Shown here in pieces: positions 16,366-25,136 of a stretch of DNA of 64,000 nucleotides. The stretch's first letter is position 1. Each line of letters opens with the position of its first letter. The notes under the pieces are model-generated. The model was given only the letters and a program-made list of their open reading frames with translations, was not told the DNA's origin and made no database searches. A program made the translations under genes and the position numbers. The stretch is from Hymenobacter sp. BRD128 (GTDB lineage Bacteria; Bacteroidota; Bacteroidia; Cytophagales; Hymenobacteraceae), in NCBI RefSeq assembly GCF_013256625.1, contig NZ_CP053908.1, forward strand, positions 3,224,001 to 3,288,000. The letters are read 5' to 3'.

Positions 16366-17070
16366 CTACGGTTTCTTAATGACGGCCGAATCGATTGACG
16401 TGGTAGTAGTAGCGGGGGCAGAAGAAGGTGCGGGCGCAGCCACCGAATCGGCCTTGAACTGGCTCGCCGGGGCGGGGGCCGGTCGCTCCTGGGGCGCTAC
16501 GCGCACGGTATCGGGGGCAGGGGCGGGCGGCAGGCTAAGCTGCTCGGCCTGGGGGCCTACTTCGGGCACGGTGGCGGCGGAGTCGGCGGCGGTTTGGGTG
16601 CCGCTGGTCAGGTGCTCGTTGGGCTGGGCGGGGCGGCCTATCATCAGGTAAGCCACTACGCCCAGAAAAACCAGCAGGCCACCGATGGCAAATACCAGGT
16701 TGAGCGGGTTGCGGCGCTCTTCGAGGGGCGGCAGGTCGGCTTCTTCGTGGGCGAGCAGGCTGGGGGCGGCGGCGGCCAGCCAGTCGGGCGTAGCGGGCGG
16801 CGGGGGTGGCAGCTCGGCGGGGTTGGGCGCGCTGGTATCGTAGGCTGCGTTGGTTGCTTCGGGTACGGGCGCCGGGGCTTCGGGCACTTCGTAGGCGGGT
16901 GCTTCGGCTAGGTTCTCGGTGAGTGGCGTGAGGGGCAGCGCGGGCTCGGCACCAAAAACCACCTGGCGCTTGAGCGTTTCAAACTCCTGGGGCGTGATGG
17001 TACCCGCATCCAGCATTTCCTTGAGCTGGCGCAGGGCGGCGAGAGACGAATGCGGGTCGGACGGAATCAT
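16366..17070 (-). CDS. SHOCT-domain membrane protein with Pro/Ala-rich linkers
   Basis: 234 residues. The N-terminus (LRQLKEMLDAGTITPQEFE) is a SHOCT-type helix pair. A Pro/Ala/Glu-rich stretch follows, then a single membrane span (LVFAIGGLLVFLGVVAYLM, about residues 130-150) and a low-complexity Pro/Ala/Ser/Thr tail. Function is unknown; the layout suggests a membrane-anchored scaffold. It lies between the DUF3089 gene and another envelope-type gene on the same strand. Confidence 0.7.
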   Translation of the reverse strand: MIPSDPHSSLAALRQLKEMLDAGTITPQEFETLKRQVVFGAEPALPLTPLTENLAEAPAYEVPEAPAPVPEATNAAYDTSAPNPAELPPPPPATPDWLAAAAPSLLAHEEADLPPLEERRNPLNLVFAIGGLLVFLGVVAYLMIGRPAQPNEHLTSGTQTAADSAATVPEVGPQAEQLSLPPAPAPDTVRVAPQERPAPAPASQFKADSVAAPAPSSAPATTTTSIDSAVIKKP

Positions 17071-17090
17071 GACGACAAAAAAGGCAGAAT

Positions 17091-17834
17091 TTATTTGGCG
17101 ACGACGCCCGCCAGGCGCGTCTTGCGGCGCTCTAGCACCTGCACCTTCGTTTCGCGCAGCTGGCCGTTGCTGATGAGCCGGACGCTGTCCTGGCTCAGGC
17201 TTTGGGCATTGGCTTGGTTTTGACGCAACAGCTCTTCTATACGCTTCAGGTTGGCGGCGGTATTGGCGCGGGTGTTGTCCATGTTGCGGTTTATTTTTTC
17301 CTTCTCCTTGTCGATGGCCGCTACCTGGGCCTCGGCATCGAGCACCTGCTGGCGGAAGGCGTTGATGCGGGCGGCGGGCGCGTAGCGCTCCAGCATGGCT
17401 TGCAGGCGCTTAAACTCGGTGGTGCTGAGGTCGGGCGAGAAGAACGTTTTTTCGCCAAAGCCGCCGAAGAGCGCCACCTCGGTAGTCGAGTCGGTGAGGG
17501 CCGTGGTGGCGGCGTACACATCCACGGCGCGGCTCGAAATATTGGTGCCAGCTACCTGCTTGGCCGTGAGCACGCCGTTTTTCTTGGTTACCATATCCAC
17601 CAAGCCGCTTTTCAGCGGCACGCGGTAGGTTTCCTTCATAAATTTCTGCAAGTATTCGCGGGTTTTTTCCTCGTTGCCATCTACCACCACATTCACGCTA
17701 TACTGCGTGCGCCCGGCGTAGGGCAGCTGGCCCTGGCGCACCACGTAGTTCTGGCCCGGCTCGTAGGCCTGGGCGTGGGCAGCAGTGGCGAGTAGTCCAG
17801 TGAATAGCAACAACAGGCAAAGTCGGCGGAGCAT
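17091..17834 (-). CDS. secreted protein with C-terminal coiled coil, function unknown
   Basis: 247 residues with a signal peptide (MLRRLCLLLLFTGLLATAAHA). The middle part is soluble and beta-rich (YSVNVVVDGNEEKTREYL). Residues about 160-225 form a Glu/Lys/Asn-rich coiled coil (AQVAAIDKEKEKINRNMDN...). No family was recognised. Same strand and short spacing with the SHOCT gene suggest one envelope-related operon from 18125 to 15314. Confidence 0.65.
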   Translation of the reverse strand: MLRRLCLLLLFTGLLATAAHAQAYEPGQNYVVRQGQLPYAGRTQYSVNVVVDGNEEKTREYLQKFMKETYRVPLKSGLVDMVTKKNGVLTAKQVAGTNISSRAVDVYAATTALTDSTTEVALFGGFGEKTFFSPDLSTTEFKRLQAMLERYAPAARINAFRQQVLDAEAQVAAIDKEKEKINRNMDNTRANTAANLKRIEELLRQNQANAQSLSQDSVRLISNGQLRETKVQVLERRKTRLAGVVAK

Positions 17835-17864
17835 AGCGAAAGCAGGGAAAGGTGGGGAGAAGAA

Positions 17865-18125
17865 TTAGCGGAGGTCGTGGCGGGCGAAGGCGGCGCGCAG
17901 GTCGTCGCGCATGAGCTGGAAGCGCGCCACGGCGGCGGCCAGAAACTCATCGTCGAGCAACTGACGGATTTCCACGTCGGGCGCGGCCACGCCGGTCAGG
18001 TCCAGCTCGGCCACCTTATAGGTCTGTTCGAGCGGGCCTTGCTCTAGCTTGAGCAGGTACTTGCCATTCCAGGCGAGCAGCGTGATTTTAACTTGGGAAT
18101 GCGGGATATCGGCAACGTGGCGCAT
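17865..18125 (-). CDS. 86-residue conserved-looking hypothetical protein
   Basis: A small soluble protein (MRHVADIPHSQVKITLLAWNGKYLLKLEQ...) with an N-terminal beta hairpin and a C-terminal helical part. Codon bias matches its neighbours. The N-terminal KITLLAWNGKYLLKLEQGPLEQ pattern suits a small single-domain fold, but I cannot name the family. Probably the first gene of the minus-strand run. Confidence 0.6.
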   Translation of the reverse strand: MRHVADIPHSQVKITLLAWNGKYLLKLEQGPLEQTYKVAELDLTGVAAPDVEIRQLLDDEFLAAAVARFQLMRDDLRAAFARHDLR

Positions 18126-18220
18126 AGGCAGCTAGCGGAGATTCGGCCGAAGATAGCGCCCCGGCCCTACCCGACTCGTCGAGCGCTGCTTTAACACCCA
18201 CCCGGCCAGCCTCGTATAAA

Positions 18221-18253
18221 AACCCAGGCTAGCCCCCGCTAGCCTGGGTTTTT
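18221..18253 (+). terminator. hairpin with T-run ahead of the 58-residue ORF
   Basis: A perfect 13-bp stem (AACCCAGGCTAGC) with a CCCC loop and TTTT tail lies in the gap between divergent genes, 28 bases before the ATG at 18281. Each arm contains the GCTAGC palindrome. It would end leftover plus-strand transcription or act as a leader attenuator. Confidence 0.65.
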
Positions 18254-18280
18254 CTGTTCATCCTTATTCCTTTTCCAGCC

Positions 18281-18457
18281 ATGCCCCAGGGAGATAAGTC
18301 GAAATACACCGACAAGCAAAAGCGCCAGGCCGAGCACATCGAAGAAGGCTACGAGAAAAAAGGCGTTTCCGACAAGGAAGCCGAAGCCCGCGCCTGGGCC
18401 ACGGTAAACAAGCAGGACGGCGGCGGCAAAAAGCCCGGCGGCTCGGGCCGTAAATAG
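18281..18457 (+). CDS. 58-residue basic/acidic protein of the 'plasmid stabilisation' type
   Basis: Begins MPQGDKSKYTDKQKRQAEHI, then EEGYEKKGVSDKEAEARAWATVNKQ and a Gly/Lys-rich end. Small proteins with this pattern (GDKSKYTDKQKRKAEHIE...AWATVNK) are widespread and are often labelled plasmid stabilisation protein, without firm functional evidence. It is highly charged and probably mostly helical. Flanked by a hairpin upstream and a strong terminator downstream, so it forms its own transcript. Confidence 0.8.
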   Translation: MPQGDKSKYTDKQKRQAEHIEEGYEKKGVSDKEAEARAWATVNKQDGGGKKPGGSGRK

Positions 18458-18479
18458 CCCCCTGCCCTAGCCACCACTC

Positions 18480-18521
18480 CGGCGGCCAAGCCCCCTAGCG
18501 GGCCTTGGCCGCCGTTTTTTT
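18480..18521. terminator. terminator after the 58-residue ORF
   Basis: Stem CGGCGGCCAAG / CTTGGCCGCCG with a 13-base loop and seven T, just before the stop of the convergent MFS gene. Confidence 0.85.
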
Positions 18522-18527
18522 ACCGAA

Positions 18528-19832
18528 TTAGGCGACTATGGGCTGCTGAGCTAGCGCTGGGTGGGCCTGGGAGCGGCGCAGCGCCACGACCAGGCTGAGC
18601 AGCAGCAGCCCACACCCCACGCCGATAACAGGGGCCGACGTAAGCTCAAGCAGCCAGCCGTTGAGGTAGCTGGCCGTGACGGTGCAGAGATTAACCAAAG
18701 CCATGTACGTAGTGAACTGCGAGCCCTCGATGCGCGGCCGGCAGAAGGCCATGAGCAGCGGCATGGCAGCGGCGCTGAGCAGTGGGTCGGCCAGGTTCAT
18801 GACAACCAGGCCGGTAAAGCCAACCGCTTTCAACGACCAGAATGCGCCCAGGCTGCCGAAAGTCAGTAGAAAGCCCGCCAGCCCCACCATCACCCAATAT
18901 TGCAGCCGGGCCGCACCCAGGCGGTCGACGATGATGCCGCCGCCGAGCAGCACCCCGAAGGCGATAACGCTGCCCAGCGTCCCCTGCTGCGCCGACACTT
19001 CGGCATCGGCCCAGTGCAGTGAGTGGATGAGGTGAAACGTGTAAGCATTATTAAAGAGCGAGCCGCCCAGGTACGCCAGGAAGATGATGCCAAACGCCCG
19101 CAGGCTGTGCTTTTCGACCATGCTGCGCCACAATTCGGCAAACAGCCACCCTAGCGGCGGGTTAATTTCGGCTTCGCTTTGGCCCTCGACTATCGGGCGC
19201 TGGCCCGGCCCGAAGCGCGGCAGCAGGCGGTCGGTGCGCTCGAGCTTGATAAAAAACGTGAGCACCGTGAGCCCCAGCAGGGCTAGCGACTGCGCCAGCG
19301 CTGCCCGCCCAAACCCGCCGTGGTGCAGCACCCACGAGAGCGCCGCGCCGCCCACCGCCCAGCCCAGCAAAAAGCCGCCCCGCATAAAGGCATTCACGCG
19401 CCCGCGCTCGGCGGCCGGCACCACCGAGATGGCAATGGCATCGACGCTGGCATCCTGGATGGAGGCAAATACGCTGTGAATGAAGAACACGGCGCTCATC
19501 AGCCCCAGCTGGGCCACCGGCTGGCGCACCAGCAGCAGCGAAAGCGAAGCCAGCACCGCCACCAGCTGCGTGAGCACTACCCACTGCTTGCGGTGCCCGA
19601 TGATGGAGTATTGGTACTTATCAATCAGCGGCCCCCACACGAACTGGAACGTCCAGGGCAGGCCCACGATGGCGGCAAACGAGCCCACCGCGTGGGCCGA
19701 CAGCCCACTACCAATCAAGTAGTTGTATACTGCCGTGAGGCCGAAGCCCGCCGGAATACCCTGCATTACATACAGGTAAAAAAAGGTGACGTAGCGCAGC
19801 CGGGCGCTGTCGCGGAGGACCAAGTGAGGCAA
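18528..19832 (-). CDS. AmpG-like MFS permease
   Basis: 434 residues, about 12 membrane spans. The pattern IVGLPWTFQFVWGPLIDKY and FASIQDASVDAIAISVVP is typical of the AmpG/PAT branch of the major facilitator superfamily, whose best known member imports muropeptides for cell-wall recycling. The substrate here is unproven. The first possible start is a TTG at 19832; the first ATG would remove the first membrane segment's leading residues. It is a single gene. Confidence 0.82.
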   Translation of the reverse strand: MPHLVLRDSARLRYVTFFYLYVMQGIPAGFGLTAVYNYLIGSGLSAHAVGSFAAIVGLPWTFQFVWGPLIDKYQYSIIGHRKQWVVLTQLVAVLASLSLLLVRQPVAQLGLMSAVFFIHSVFASIQDASVDAIAISVVPAAERGRVNAFMRGGFLLGWAVGGAALSWVLHHGGFGRAALAQSLALLGLTVLTFFIKLERTDRLLPRFGPGQRPIVEGQSEAEINPPLGWLFAELWRSMVEKHSLRAFGIIFLAYLGGSLFNNAYTFHLIHSLHWADAEVSAQQGTLGSVIAFGVLLGGGIIVDRLGAARLQYWVMVGLAGFLLTFGSLGAFWSLKAVGFTGLVVMNLADPLLSAAAMPLLMAFCRPRIEGSQFTTYMALVNLCTVTASYLNGWLLELTSAPVIGVGCGLLLLSLVVALRRSQAHPALAQQPIVA

Positions 19833-19932
19833 AACGTTAAGCGGGTGGGTGGGTAGGCTGAGCGAAAGCCCAACAGGGCGAAAAGGCAGTGCCTAAAGGT
19901 ACTGGCTAGCAGCTGGCTAGCTACAGTCGAGC

Positions 19933-22125
19933 TTAAGCTACCAGCGCCTCGGTCACGCGGCTCAGGTCACTGCTCACTTTTTGCAGAAAGGCCAACTGCT
20001 CGGCCAGGGTACGGTCGGGGCTAGCGGTGTCGGCCAGGGCATCGGCGCGCACCTCCTGCAGCAGCGCCACGGTGGCGGGGGCGGCGGCTTCCACTTCGGG
20101 CGCGGGCGCGGCGGCTAGCCTAGCCAGGCTTTTGCTGAGGGCAGCCTGGGCGCTGGTGAGTACGCGGCGCGCCTCGGGCGGCACGGCGGGGTTGGGCGTG
20201 GCCGCATCTTGCCAAGTGGTGGTGAGGGCCGAGATATTAGCCGACAGAATATGATTGAGCACCACAAACTCGTGCACCTCGGTGGGGTGGCGGCGGGTGC
20301 GGCGCGGCTCGGAAAGCATGCGCTGGAAGGCCGCCGCGAGGTTAGCCGAGGCTACGTACACGTCTTTGCGGAGTAGGCGGTAGGTGGTGGGCAACACTTC
20401 GCGGCCGGCCAGGCGGTCGGCCAGTTGGCGCAGGTAAGCGAGGTTGGCGCGCAGGGTAGCGGCCAGCAGGTCGGGCAGCTGCTCGCCTTCCCAGCGCGGA
20501 AACAGCAGGTAGGCCGTGGCCAGGGCAATGGCGCAGCCCAGCGCCGTATCGGTGAGGCGCTCCTCAATCACCCCGATGTAGCTCAGCCCCAAAAAGCTGA
20601 ACATGATGAGCAGGTAAGCCGTGAGAAAAATTACCGTCACGAGGTATTTGGTACGCTGAAACGAGTAGGCAATAACCATAAACACCAGCAGCAGCCCGAA
20701 GCGCACGTCGCCATCGGGCACGGCCCACAGCACCAGCGAGCCCAGCACGCCGCCCACCAGCGTGCCGCTGATGCGCTGAATGTTGCGCTCGCGGGTGAGG
20801 CTGAAGCCGGGCTTGAGCATGAAGGTTACCGTCATCAAAATCCAGTAGTTGTGCTGGCCGTGCCACAGCAGCTCGGCCACCGTGAAGGCCACGGAGCAGG
20901 CTACGGCCATGCGCACGGCGTGCCGAAACACCGACGAGCTCAACGTCAGGTTTTCGCCGAAGGCGCTCCACTCCAGCTCCTGCCGGGCCACGAACTGGGT
21001 GTGGCTAGCCACCCGGCGCGGGTCGGGGGCTAGCGCGGCCTGGTCCTCATCGAAATAGCGCCGGATGCTGCGCACGCGCCGGTGCAGGTCGCGCAGGTTT
21101 ACCAGGATTTTCTTGAGCACCAGCGTGCTCAGACCGGTGGCCGGGTCGGGCGCGGGCAGGGCGTTGATGCGGGCTTGCAGCTGAGTAAGCTCGGCCAGGC
21201 GGTCGGGCGGCGGGCTGCCGTAGGCGCGGTTCACCAGGATGGCGCTGCCGAGGTAGTCGAGGTCCGTAGCCAGCCGGTTGATGAATGCCTGGATTTCGGC
21301 CAGAATGCCCGTTTCGCCAAAAGCCGCGCGCAGAGCCCCGTAGTCGTAGTAACCCGCCGTGATGTGCTCGTAGAGGTCCACCGTTTCGGTGAAGGTGAGC
21401 ACCAGGCGGCGGCCGGTGCTGGTGCTTTCGCTCACTATCTGGCGCGAGCGGAAGATGAGGTCACGCACGGCTTCCTGCTTCTCATTCACTACTACCTGCT
21501 GGGCCACGAGGCGGCGGTAGTCTTCGTCGAGGTCGGTTGAAGAATTATAAAAAGCAGCTTTTATATGCAGAAAACCTGCTACGGCGTGTAGGCACTCGCC
21601 CAGCGCCTGCTGGGCCGAGCGGTAGGGTTGCACCCGGCTTTGCACCAGCGCCAGCAGCAAATACCAGCCGCCCCCTAGCCCCAGCATACCGGCGTGCAGC
21701 AGATTGGCCTGCCAGCCCTCAGGCGGGTGGGCCAGGGTGAGCACCATGCCCAGCAGCGCCGCCGAGCCCACCGAGCCGGCCCGCGCGCCCCACACCAGCA
21801 GCATCGTCAGCCCAAAGCTCAGGCCCACCAGCACCACGCCCAGCGCCAGCCGGTAGGGGGCTAGCCAGCCCACCAGCAGCGCCCCCACAAACACCAAACC
21901 CAGGGCGGCCAGCAGGCCATTGCGCCGGTGCTGCAGGGGGCCGGGCGTGTCGGTCACGCTCAGGCACACGGCGCCGGTCGAGATGGTGATGCCCGCCGCA
22001 AACTGCCCCCACTGCGCCCCCGCCACTGCCGGCAGCAGAATGGCCAGCGTGGTGCGCAGCCCATCGGAAAAGTGCTGGCTGAAGAAAAAATACGACAGGT
22101 CGCGGCGCGACACACTTAACTGCAT
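19933..22125 (-). CDS. FUSC-family (YccS/YhfK-like) inner-membrane protein
   Basis: 730 residues with the duplicated architecture of the family: an N-terminal block of about six spans (LRTTLAILLPAVAGAQWG...), a cytoplasmic helical domain (about 170-390), a second six-span block (RHAVRMAVACSVAFTVAELLW...) and a cytoplasmic tail. Relatives export aromatic acids (AaeB) or are uncharacterised YccS proteins. ATG 22125 (MQLSVSRRDLSYFF) is preferred over the GTG at 22143. The decayed transposase lies just upstream. Confidence 0.88.
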   Translation of the reverse strand: MQLSVSRRDLSYFFFSQHFSDGLRTTLAILLPAVAGAQWGQFAAGITISTGAVCLSVTDTPGPLQHRRNGLLAALGLVFVGALLVGWLAPYRLALGVVLVGLSFGLTMLLVWGARAGSVGSAALLGMVLTLAHPPEGWQANLLHAGMLGLGGGWYLLLALVQSRVQPYRSAQQALGECLHAVAGFLHIKAAFYNSSTDLDEDYRRLVAQQVVVNEKQEAVRDLIFRSRQIVSESTSTGRRLVLTFTETVDLYEHITAGYYDYGALRAAFGETGILAEIQAFINRLATDLDYLGSAILVNRAYGSPPPDRLAELTQLQARINALPAPDPATGLSTLVLKKILVNLRDLHRRVRSIRRYFDEDQAALAPDPRRVASHTQFVARQELEWSAFGENLTLSSSVFRHAVRMAVACSVAFTVAELLWHGQHNYWILMTVTFMLKPGFSLTRERNIQRISGTLVGGVLGSLVLWAVPDGDVRFGLLLVFMVIAYSFQRTKYLVTVIFLTAYLLIMFSFLGLSYIGVIEERLTDTALGCAIALATAYLLFPRWEGEQLPDLLAATLRANLAYLRQLADRLAGREVLPTTYRLLRKDVYVASANLAAAFQRMLSEPRRTRRHPTEVHEFVVLNHILSANISALTTTWQDAATPNPAVPPEARRVLTSAQAALSKSLARLAAAPAPEVEAAAPATVALLQEVRADALADTASPDRTLAEQLAFLQKVSSDLSRVTEALVA

Positions 22126-22188
22126 GGCAATCCAAAAATGCACAATAAGTTAAATTACAGCTTGCTCAACACTCTCAAAGATTGAACC

Positions 22189-23069
22189 TTATTTGGATTG
22201 ATGGGAGAAGTTCTTGAGTGGATGAGTAAAGTAGTTGCGGTACGGACTGGTAACACGCAGTTTGTGTAGGCCGCAGGCCACGGCCATTATTGTTTCGAGC
22301 ACCCACCCGCCTCGTAGACGGAACTTATATGTGACCATGCGCAGGCGCTAACTACCGCTGGGGCGTGTTCCATGACCACGAGTAAAGGACTTAGCATCTA
22401 ATTGTAAAACCCTTGTGAGAACGTCACCTTCCACTTCAGTGGTTTTTATGGGTCATATCCACTAGTATCCCGCTCGGCGCGTGACCTAGCAGACCCAGAT
22501 TCTGGCATATTATGCCACCAACCGGCGATTGTAGGGCAAACTCATACTCGTCAGCCAGTTTTTTGTTATGCAAGCATCCGGCTTCCATAGCCGGAAGAAA
22601 ATGTACATACTGGGTGTCATCGCACAAGACCATGTTTTCCAGACGATGCAATTTTTTTCACTTGCTCGGCACGGTCGGCGTTGCGTAGAATGCCGCGCTC
22701 GCCCCCCAGCATAGGCAAAAACCATAATCGGGTATACCGACCGATGTTAGGCTAGCACTTGGTTGAGTGTACCCAGCAAGCTGATGACTATGCGCTGCGA
22801 AACGCTAAAGCTAACCGCCTAGTGCTGCTGCAAGTAGTTGTTTTTGATATGGTTTAACAGAAAAACCAGTTTCGTATCTATGGCACCAGCACGGCGTTAG
22901 CGCGATTCTTCTAGAGAGACTACCGTACTGCGCCATCCAGGATATGGAAGCGATAGTAACGTTCCGCAGTCGAGCTAAAATTGGTGAGCAAGTCATTGGA
23001 CTCAGCCACATACAGGCTAATCAGGGCCAAGAATTGTATAGGTCGCTCACGCATTACTAAATAACCCAT
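22189..23069 (-). pseudogene. decayed IS5-type (DDE_Tnp_4) transposase
   Basis: Reading the minus strand and jumping frames gives a nearly complete transposase. N-terminus: MGYLVMRERPIQFLALISLY. Next come FLLNHIKNNYLQQH and SQRIVISLLGTLNQVLA (helix-turn-helix part), then ILRNADRAEQVKK, LCDDTQYVHFLPAMEAG, KKLADEYEFAL, ICQNLGLLGHAPSGI (DDE core), and LETIMAVACGLHKLRVT at the C-terminus, ending TAA at 22189-22191. At least four frameshifts and several stops separate these blocks. I did not find clear terminal inverted repeats. Confidence 0.8.
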
Positions 23070-23138
23070 TCCGAATTTATAGTCCTGCCTCAAAAGGTAT
23101 AGCAGTCATACTTTACAAATTATGTATAGTATTAACAG

Positions 23139-24146
23139 TTATTTTTTTGACACTATCCATTCTTTAAATATTTTTCTTGCGTGCCATAAAATATCTTTAC
23201 TATATTTTATATCAAATGGTTTAGCCCTAAATGATAGAGAAGCATAGTAAATACCTTTCCAAATCTGCTTTTTATAAAAAAAATAACTGGATTCCTTTTG
23301 AAATTTATTTATTTTGAGGCCAGCTCTTAAGTTGAGAACAAGTTTATTTATTTGTTTTTTTCTATCAAGACCTTTAATTTTTTTAATATCGGAAGTTAAA
23401 TTTTTTTCAAGAAATTCATCTACAAATTCTTTTTGCTCATAATAATGAGTGATGAATTGGCCACACTCATTTAGCTCTACGGTTACTTGCAATGCTAAAC
23501 TAAATGCTAACTGTTCGCTAAGTATCCACTCAGTTGATTGATAAAAATCATTTGCCATGTTATATATATCAGGAATAATGCGAGCCATCTCAGGCGTTAA
23601 CCCTAAAACTCCTGAATTCCATGAATAATGATGTCTATTGAAATTAACATTTTTATTATCTAATATATATGATTTATTTTCAATTAAATTAAGAAAAGAT
23701 TTAGGTAAATTATCAGAATTAAAAACATATCTATAAAGCTCAATAGCATCTTCCAATAAATATTCTTTCACATGCATAAATATTTTTCCCTTTACTGCTT
23801 CTTCAAATAGTTTGATAGGGTCTTGAATAAAAAAAGTATCAGAATCGATAAAAAGCAAATAATCTTGTGGATATTTATTAAAAGTTTTCTCGACTATGGC
23901 AATTTTGACTATATGAATAAAATTGGCAGGGCCTTTCAGTTGCACTATTTCAGATTTAGATATAGGGATTATATCTAAATCTGATTCAAAATTATAAGAT
24001 TTAAATAAATCTGCATTATCGGTAAATATTACAAACCTTATCTTCTGCTTGTTTCCTGAGTAATAGCATTCGAAACTGAGCATCATAAAAATTGCTCTAT
24101 TATATTCCAATATATTTCCATAAGAAAGTATTAATATATTTATCAT
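23139..24146 (-). CDS. A+T-rich GT-A-type glycosyltransferase
   Basis: 335 residues, very rich in Lys, Asn, Ile and Phe. The N-terminal ILILSYGNILEYN and the LLFIDSDTFFIQD segment (DSD, the usual metal/nucleotide-sugar DxD-type motif) suit a GT-A glycosyltransferase; SWNSGVLGL and STEWILSEQLAF resemble acceptor-side motifs of such enzymes. Its DNA is far more A+T-rich than all neighbours, with AAA, AAT and TTT codons dominating, so recent transfer is likely. It lies between the transposase remnant and mlaE. Confidence 0.75.
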   Translation of the reverse strand: MINILILSYGNILEYNRAIFMMLSFECYYSGNKQKIRFVIFTDNADLFKSYNFESDLDIIPISKSEIVQLKGPANFIHIVKIAIVEKTFNKYPQDYLLFIDSDTFFIQDPIKLFEEAVKGKIFMHVKEYLLEDAIELYRYVFNSDNLPKSFLNLIENKSYILDNKNVNFNRHHYSWNSGVLGLTPEMARIIPDIYNMANDFYQSTEWILSEQLAFSLALQVTVELNECGQFITHYYEQKEFVDEFLEKNLTSDIKKIKGLDRKKQINKLVLNLRAGLKINKFQKESSYFFYKKQIWKGIYYASLSFRAKPFDIKYSKDILWHARKIFKEWIVSKK

Positions 24147-24263
24147 ATCTATTTTTTAAAGAGTTATTGGTCTGACAAAAGTAAAACGTTTGACAGTATT
24201 TGAGCGAAAAATTTAATACAACCAATGCATCTGCGCCCACATGCGAATAGGTTGTGCGCACTA

Positions 24264-25013
24264 CTACAGCAGAATGGCGGCCAGCGCGTAGTCGGCCAGT
24301 AAGATGGAGATGATGGAGTTGGTAACGGCGGCCGTGCTGGCCTTGCCCACCTCCAGCGCGCCACCCTTCAGCGTGTAGCCTTTGTAGGAGGAAATGGCTG
24401 ATACCAGGAAGGCAAACACCACCGACTTTATCAGCGAGAAAAGCACCGTGTAGGGCTTAAAGGCGTAGCGAATGCCTTCAATGTACTCGGCGCCGCTCAT
24501 GGTGCCCGAAAGCTGCGTGGCCACGTAGCCGCCCAGAATACTCAAATTCATGGCCAGAATAACGAGCAGCGGAAACACGAATAGCGAAGCCAGAATGCGC
24601 GGCAGCACCAGATAGGAAGCCGAGTTGATGCCCATCGCGTCGATGGCCGAAATCTGCTCGGTGATGCGCATGGTACCCAGGCCGCCCGCAATGGCCGAGC
24701 CCACTTTGCCCGCCAGCACCACCGAAATAATGGTGGGCGCCAGCTCCAGAATGGTCATTTCGCGCACCATAAAGCCCACGGTGCTCATCGGAATGAGCGG
24801 GTTAACCATGTTGTAGGCAATCTGCACGCAGGTTACGGCGCCGATGAAGGTCGAAACCAGGCCCACGATAAAAACGGAGTCGGTACCGATTTCGACGGCC
24901 TCGTCGAGGGTGCGGTGCCAGAGCACCTGGCGGCGCTCGGGGCGGGTTACCATCATTTGCATCAACAGCACGAAGCGGCCAAACGCAGATATTGGCCGAG
25001 GATATTTATACAT
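24264..25013 (-). CDS. MlaE-family lipid ABC transporter permease
   Basis: 249 residues of the MlaE/Ttg2B family, the membrane subunit of phospholipid ABC transporters that keep outer-membrane lipid asymmetry. Visible are VFIVGLVSTFIGAVTCVQIAY, a conserved GKVGSAIAGGLGTMRITEQI coupling-helix region and five hydrophobic segments. ATG 25013 follows a GTG that begins the open frame. The usual adjacent ATPase (MlaF) and MCE protein (MlaD) genes are missing: downstream lies the A+T-rich glycosyltransferase gene. Confidence 0.92.
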   Translation of the reverse strand: MYKYPRPISAFGRFVLLMQMMVTRPERRQVLWHRTLDEAVEIGTDSVFIVGLVSTFIGAVTCVQIAYNMVNPLIPMSTVGFMVREMTILELAPTIISVVLAGKVGSAIAGGLGTMRITEQISAIDAMGINSASYLVLPRILASLFVFPLLVILAMNLSILGGYVATQLSGTMSGAEYIEGIRYAFKPYTVLFSLIKSVVFAFLVSAISSYKGYTLKGGALEVGKASTAAVTNSIISILLADYALAAILL

Positions 25014-25037
25014 CACCTAGAGATAACTAACGAGCCG

Positions 25038-25065
25038 CAAAGGTACGGCCCAGGCCGGGCGGCAA
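25038..25065 (-). promoter_or_regulatory. promoter of the mlaE-like gene
   Basis: On the minus strand TACCTTTG (25045-25038) with TTG (25065-25063) 17 bases upstream; the -7 box ends 24 bases before the ATG at 25013. The spacing is slightly short. Confidence 0.55.
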
Positions 25066-25070
25066 AAATG

Positions 25071-25102
25071 AACGTCGGGTAGGGCTAGCCCTACCCGACG
25101 TT
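25071..25102. repeat. perfect 32-base palindrome, terminator-like
   Basis: AACGTCGGGTAGGGCT and its exact complement meet at GGGCTAGCCC with no loop. It lies between the bestrophin stop and the mlaE promoter; on the minus strand it would follow mlaE's upstream region, on the plus strand no gene. The AACGTC ends match the other GAACGTC hairpins. Confidence 0.7.
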
Positions 25103-25136
25103 TGAACGCTCGCTATACTTTAACGCTGGGGCCGAT

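Noticed and set aside
10237..18125. A rhodopsin gene to go with the Brp/Blh enzyme
   Set aside because: No seven-span protein with a retinal-binding Lys motif was found here or elsewhere in the window.
20425..21033. Plus-strand ORF of 202 residues opposite the FUSC gene
   Set aside because: The FUSC protein is complete and family-like on the minus strand; the opposite frame is Gln/His/Gly-rich without any domain.
22436..22725. Two overlapping 71-residue ORFs as small genes
   Set aside because: They are pieces of the decayed transposase in different frames.
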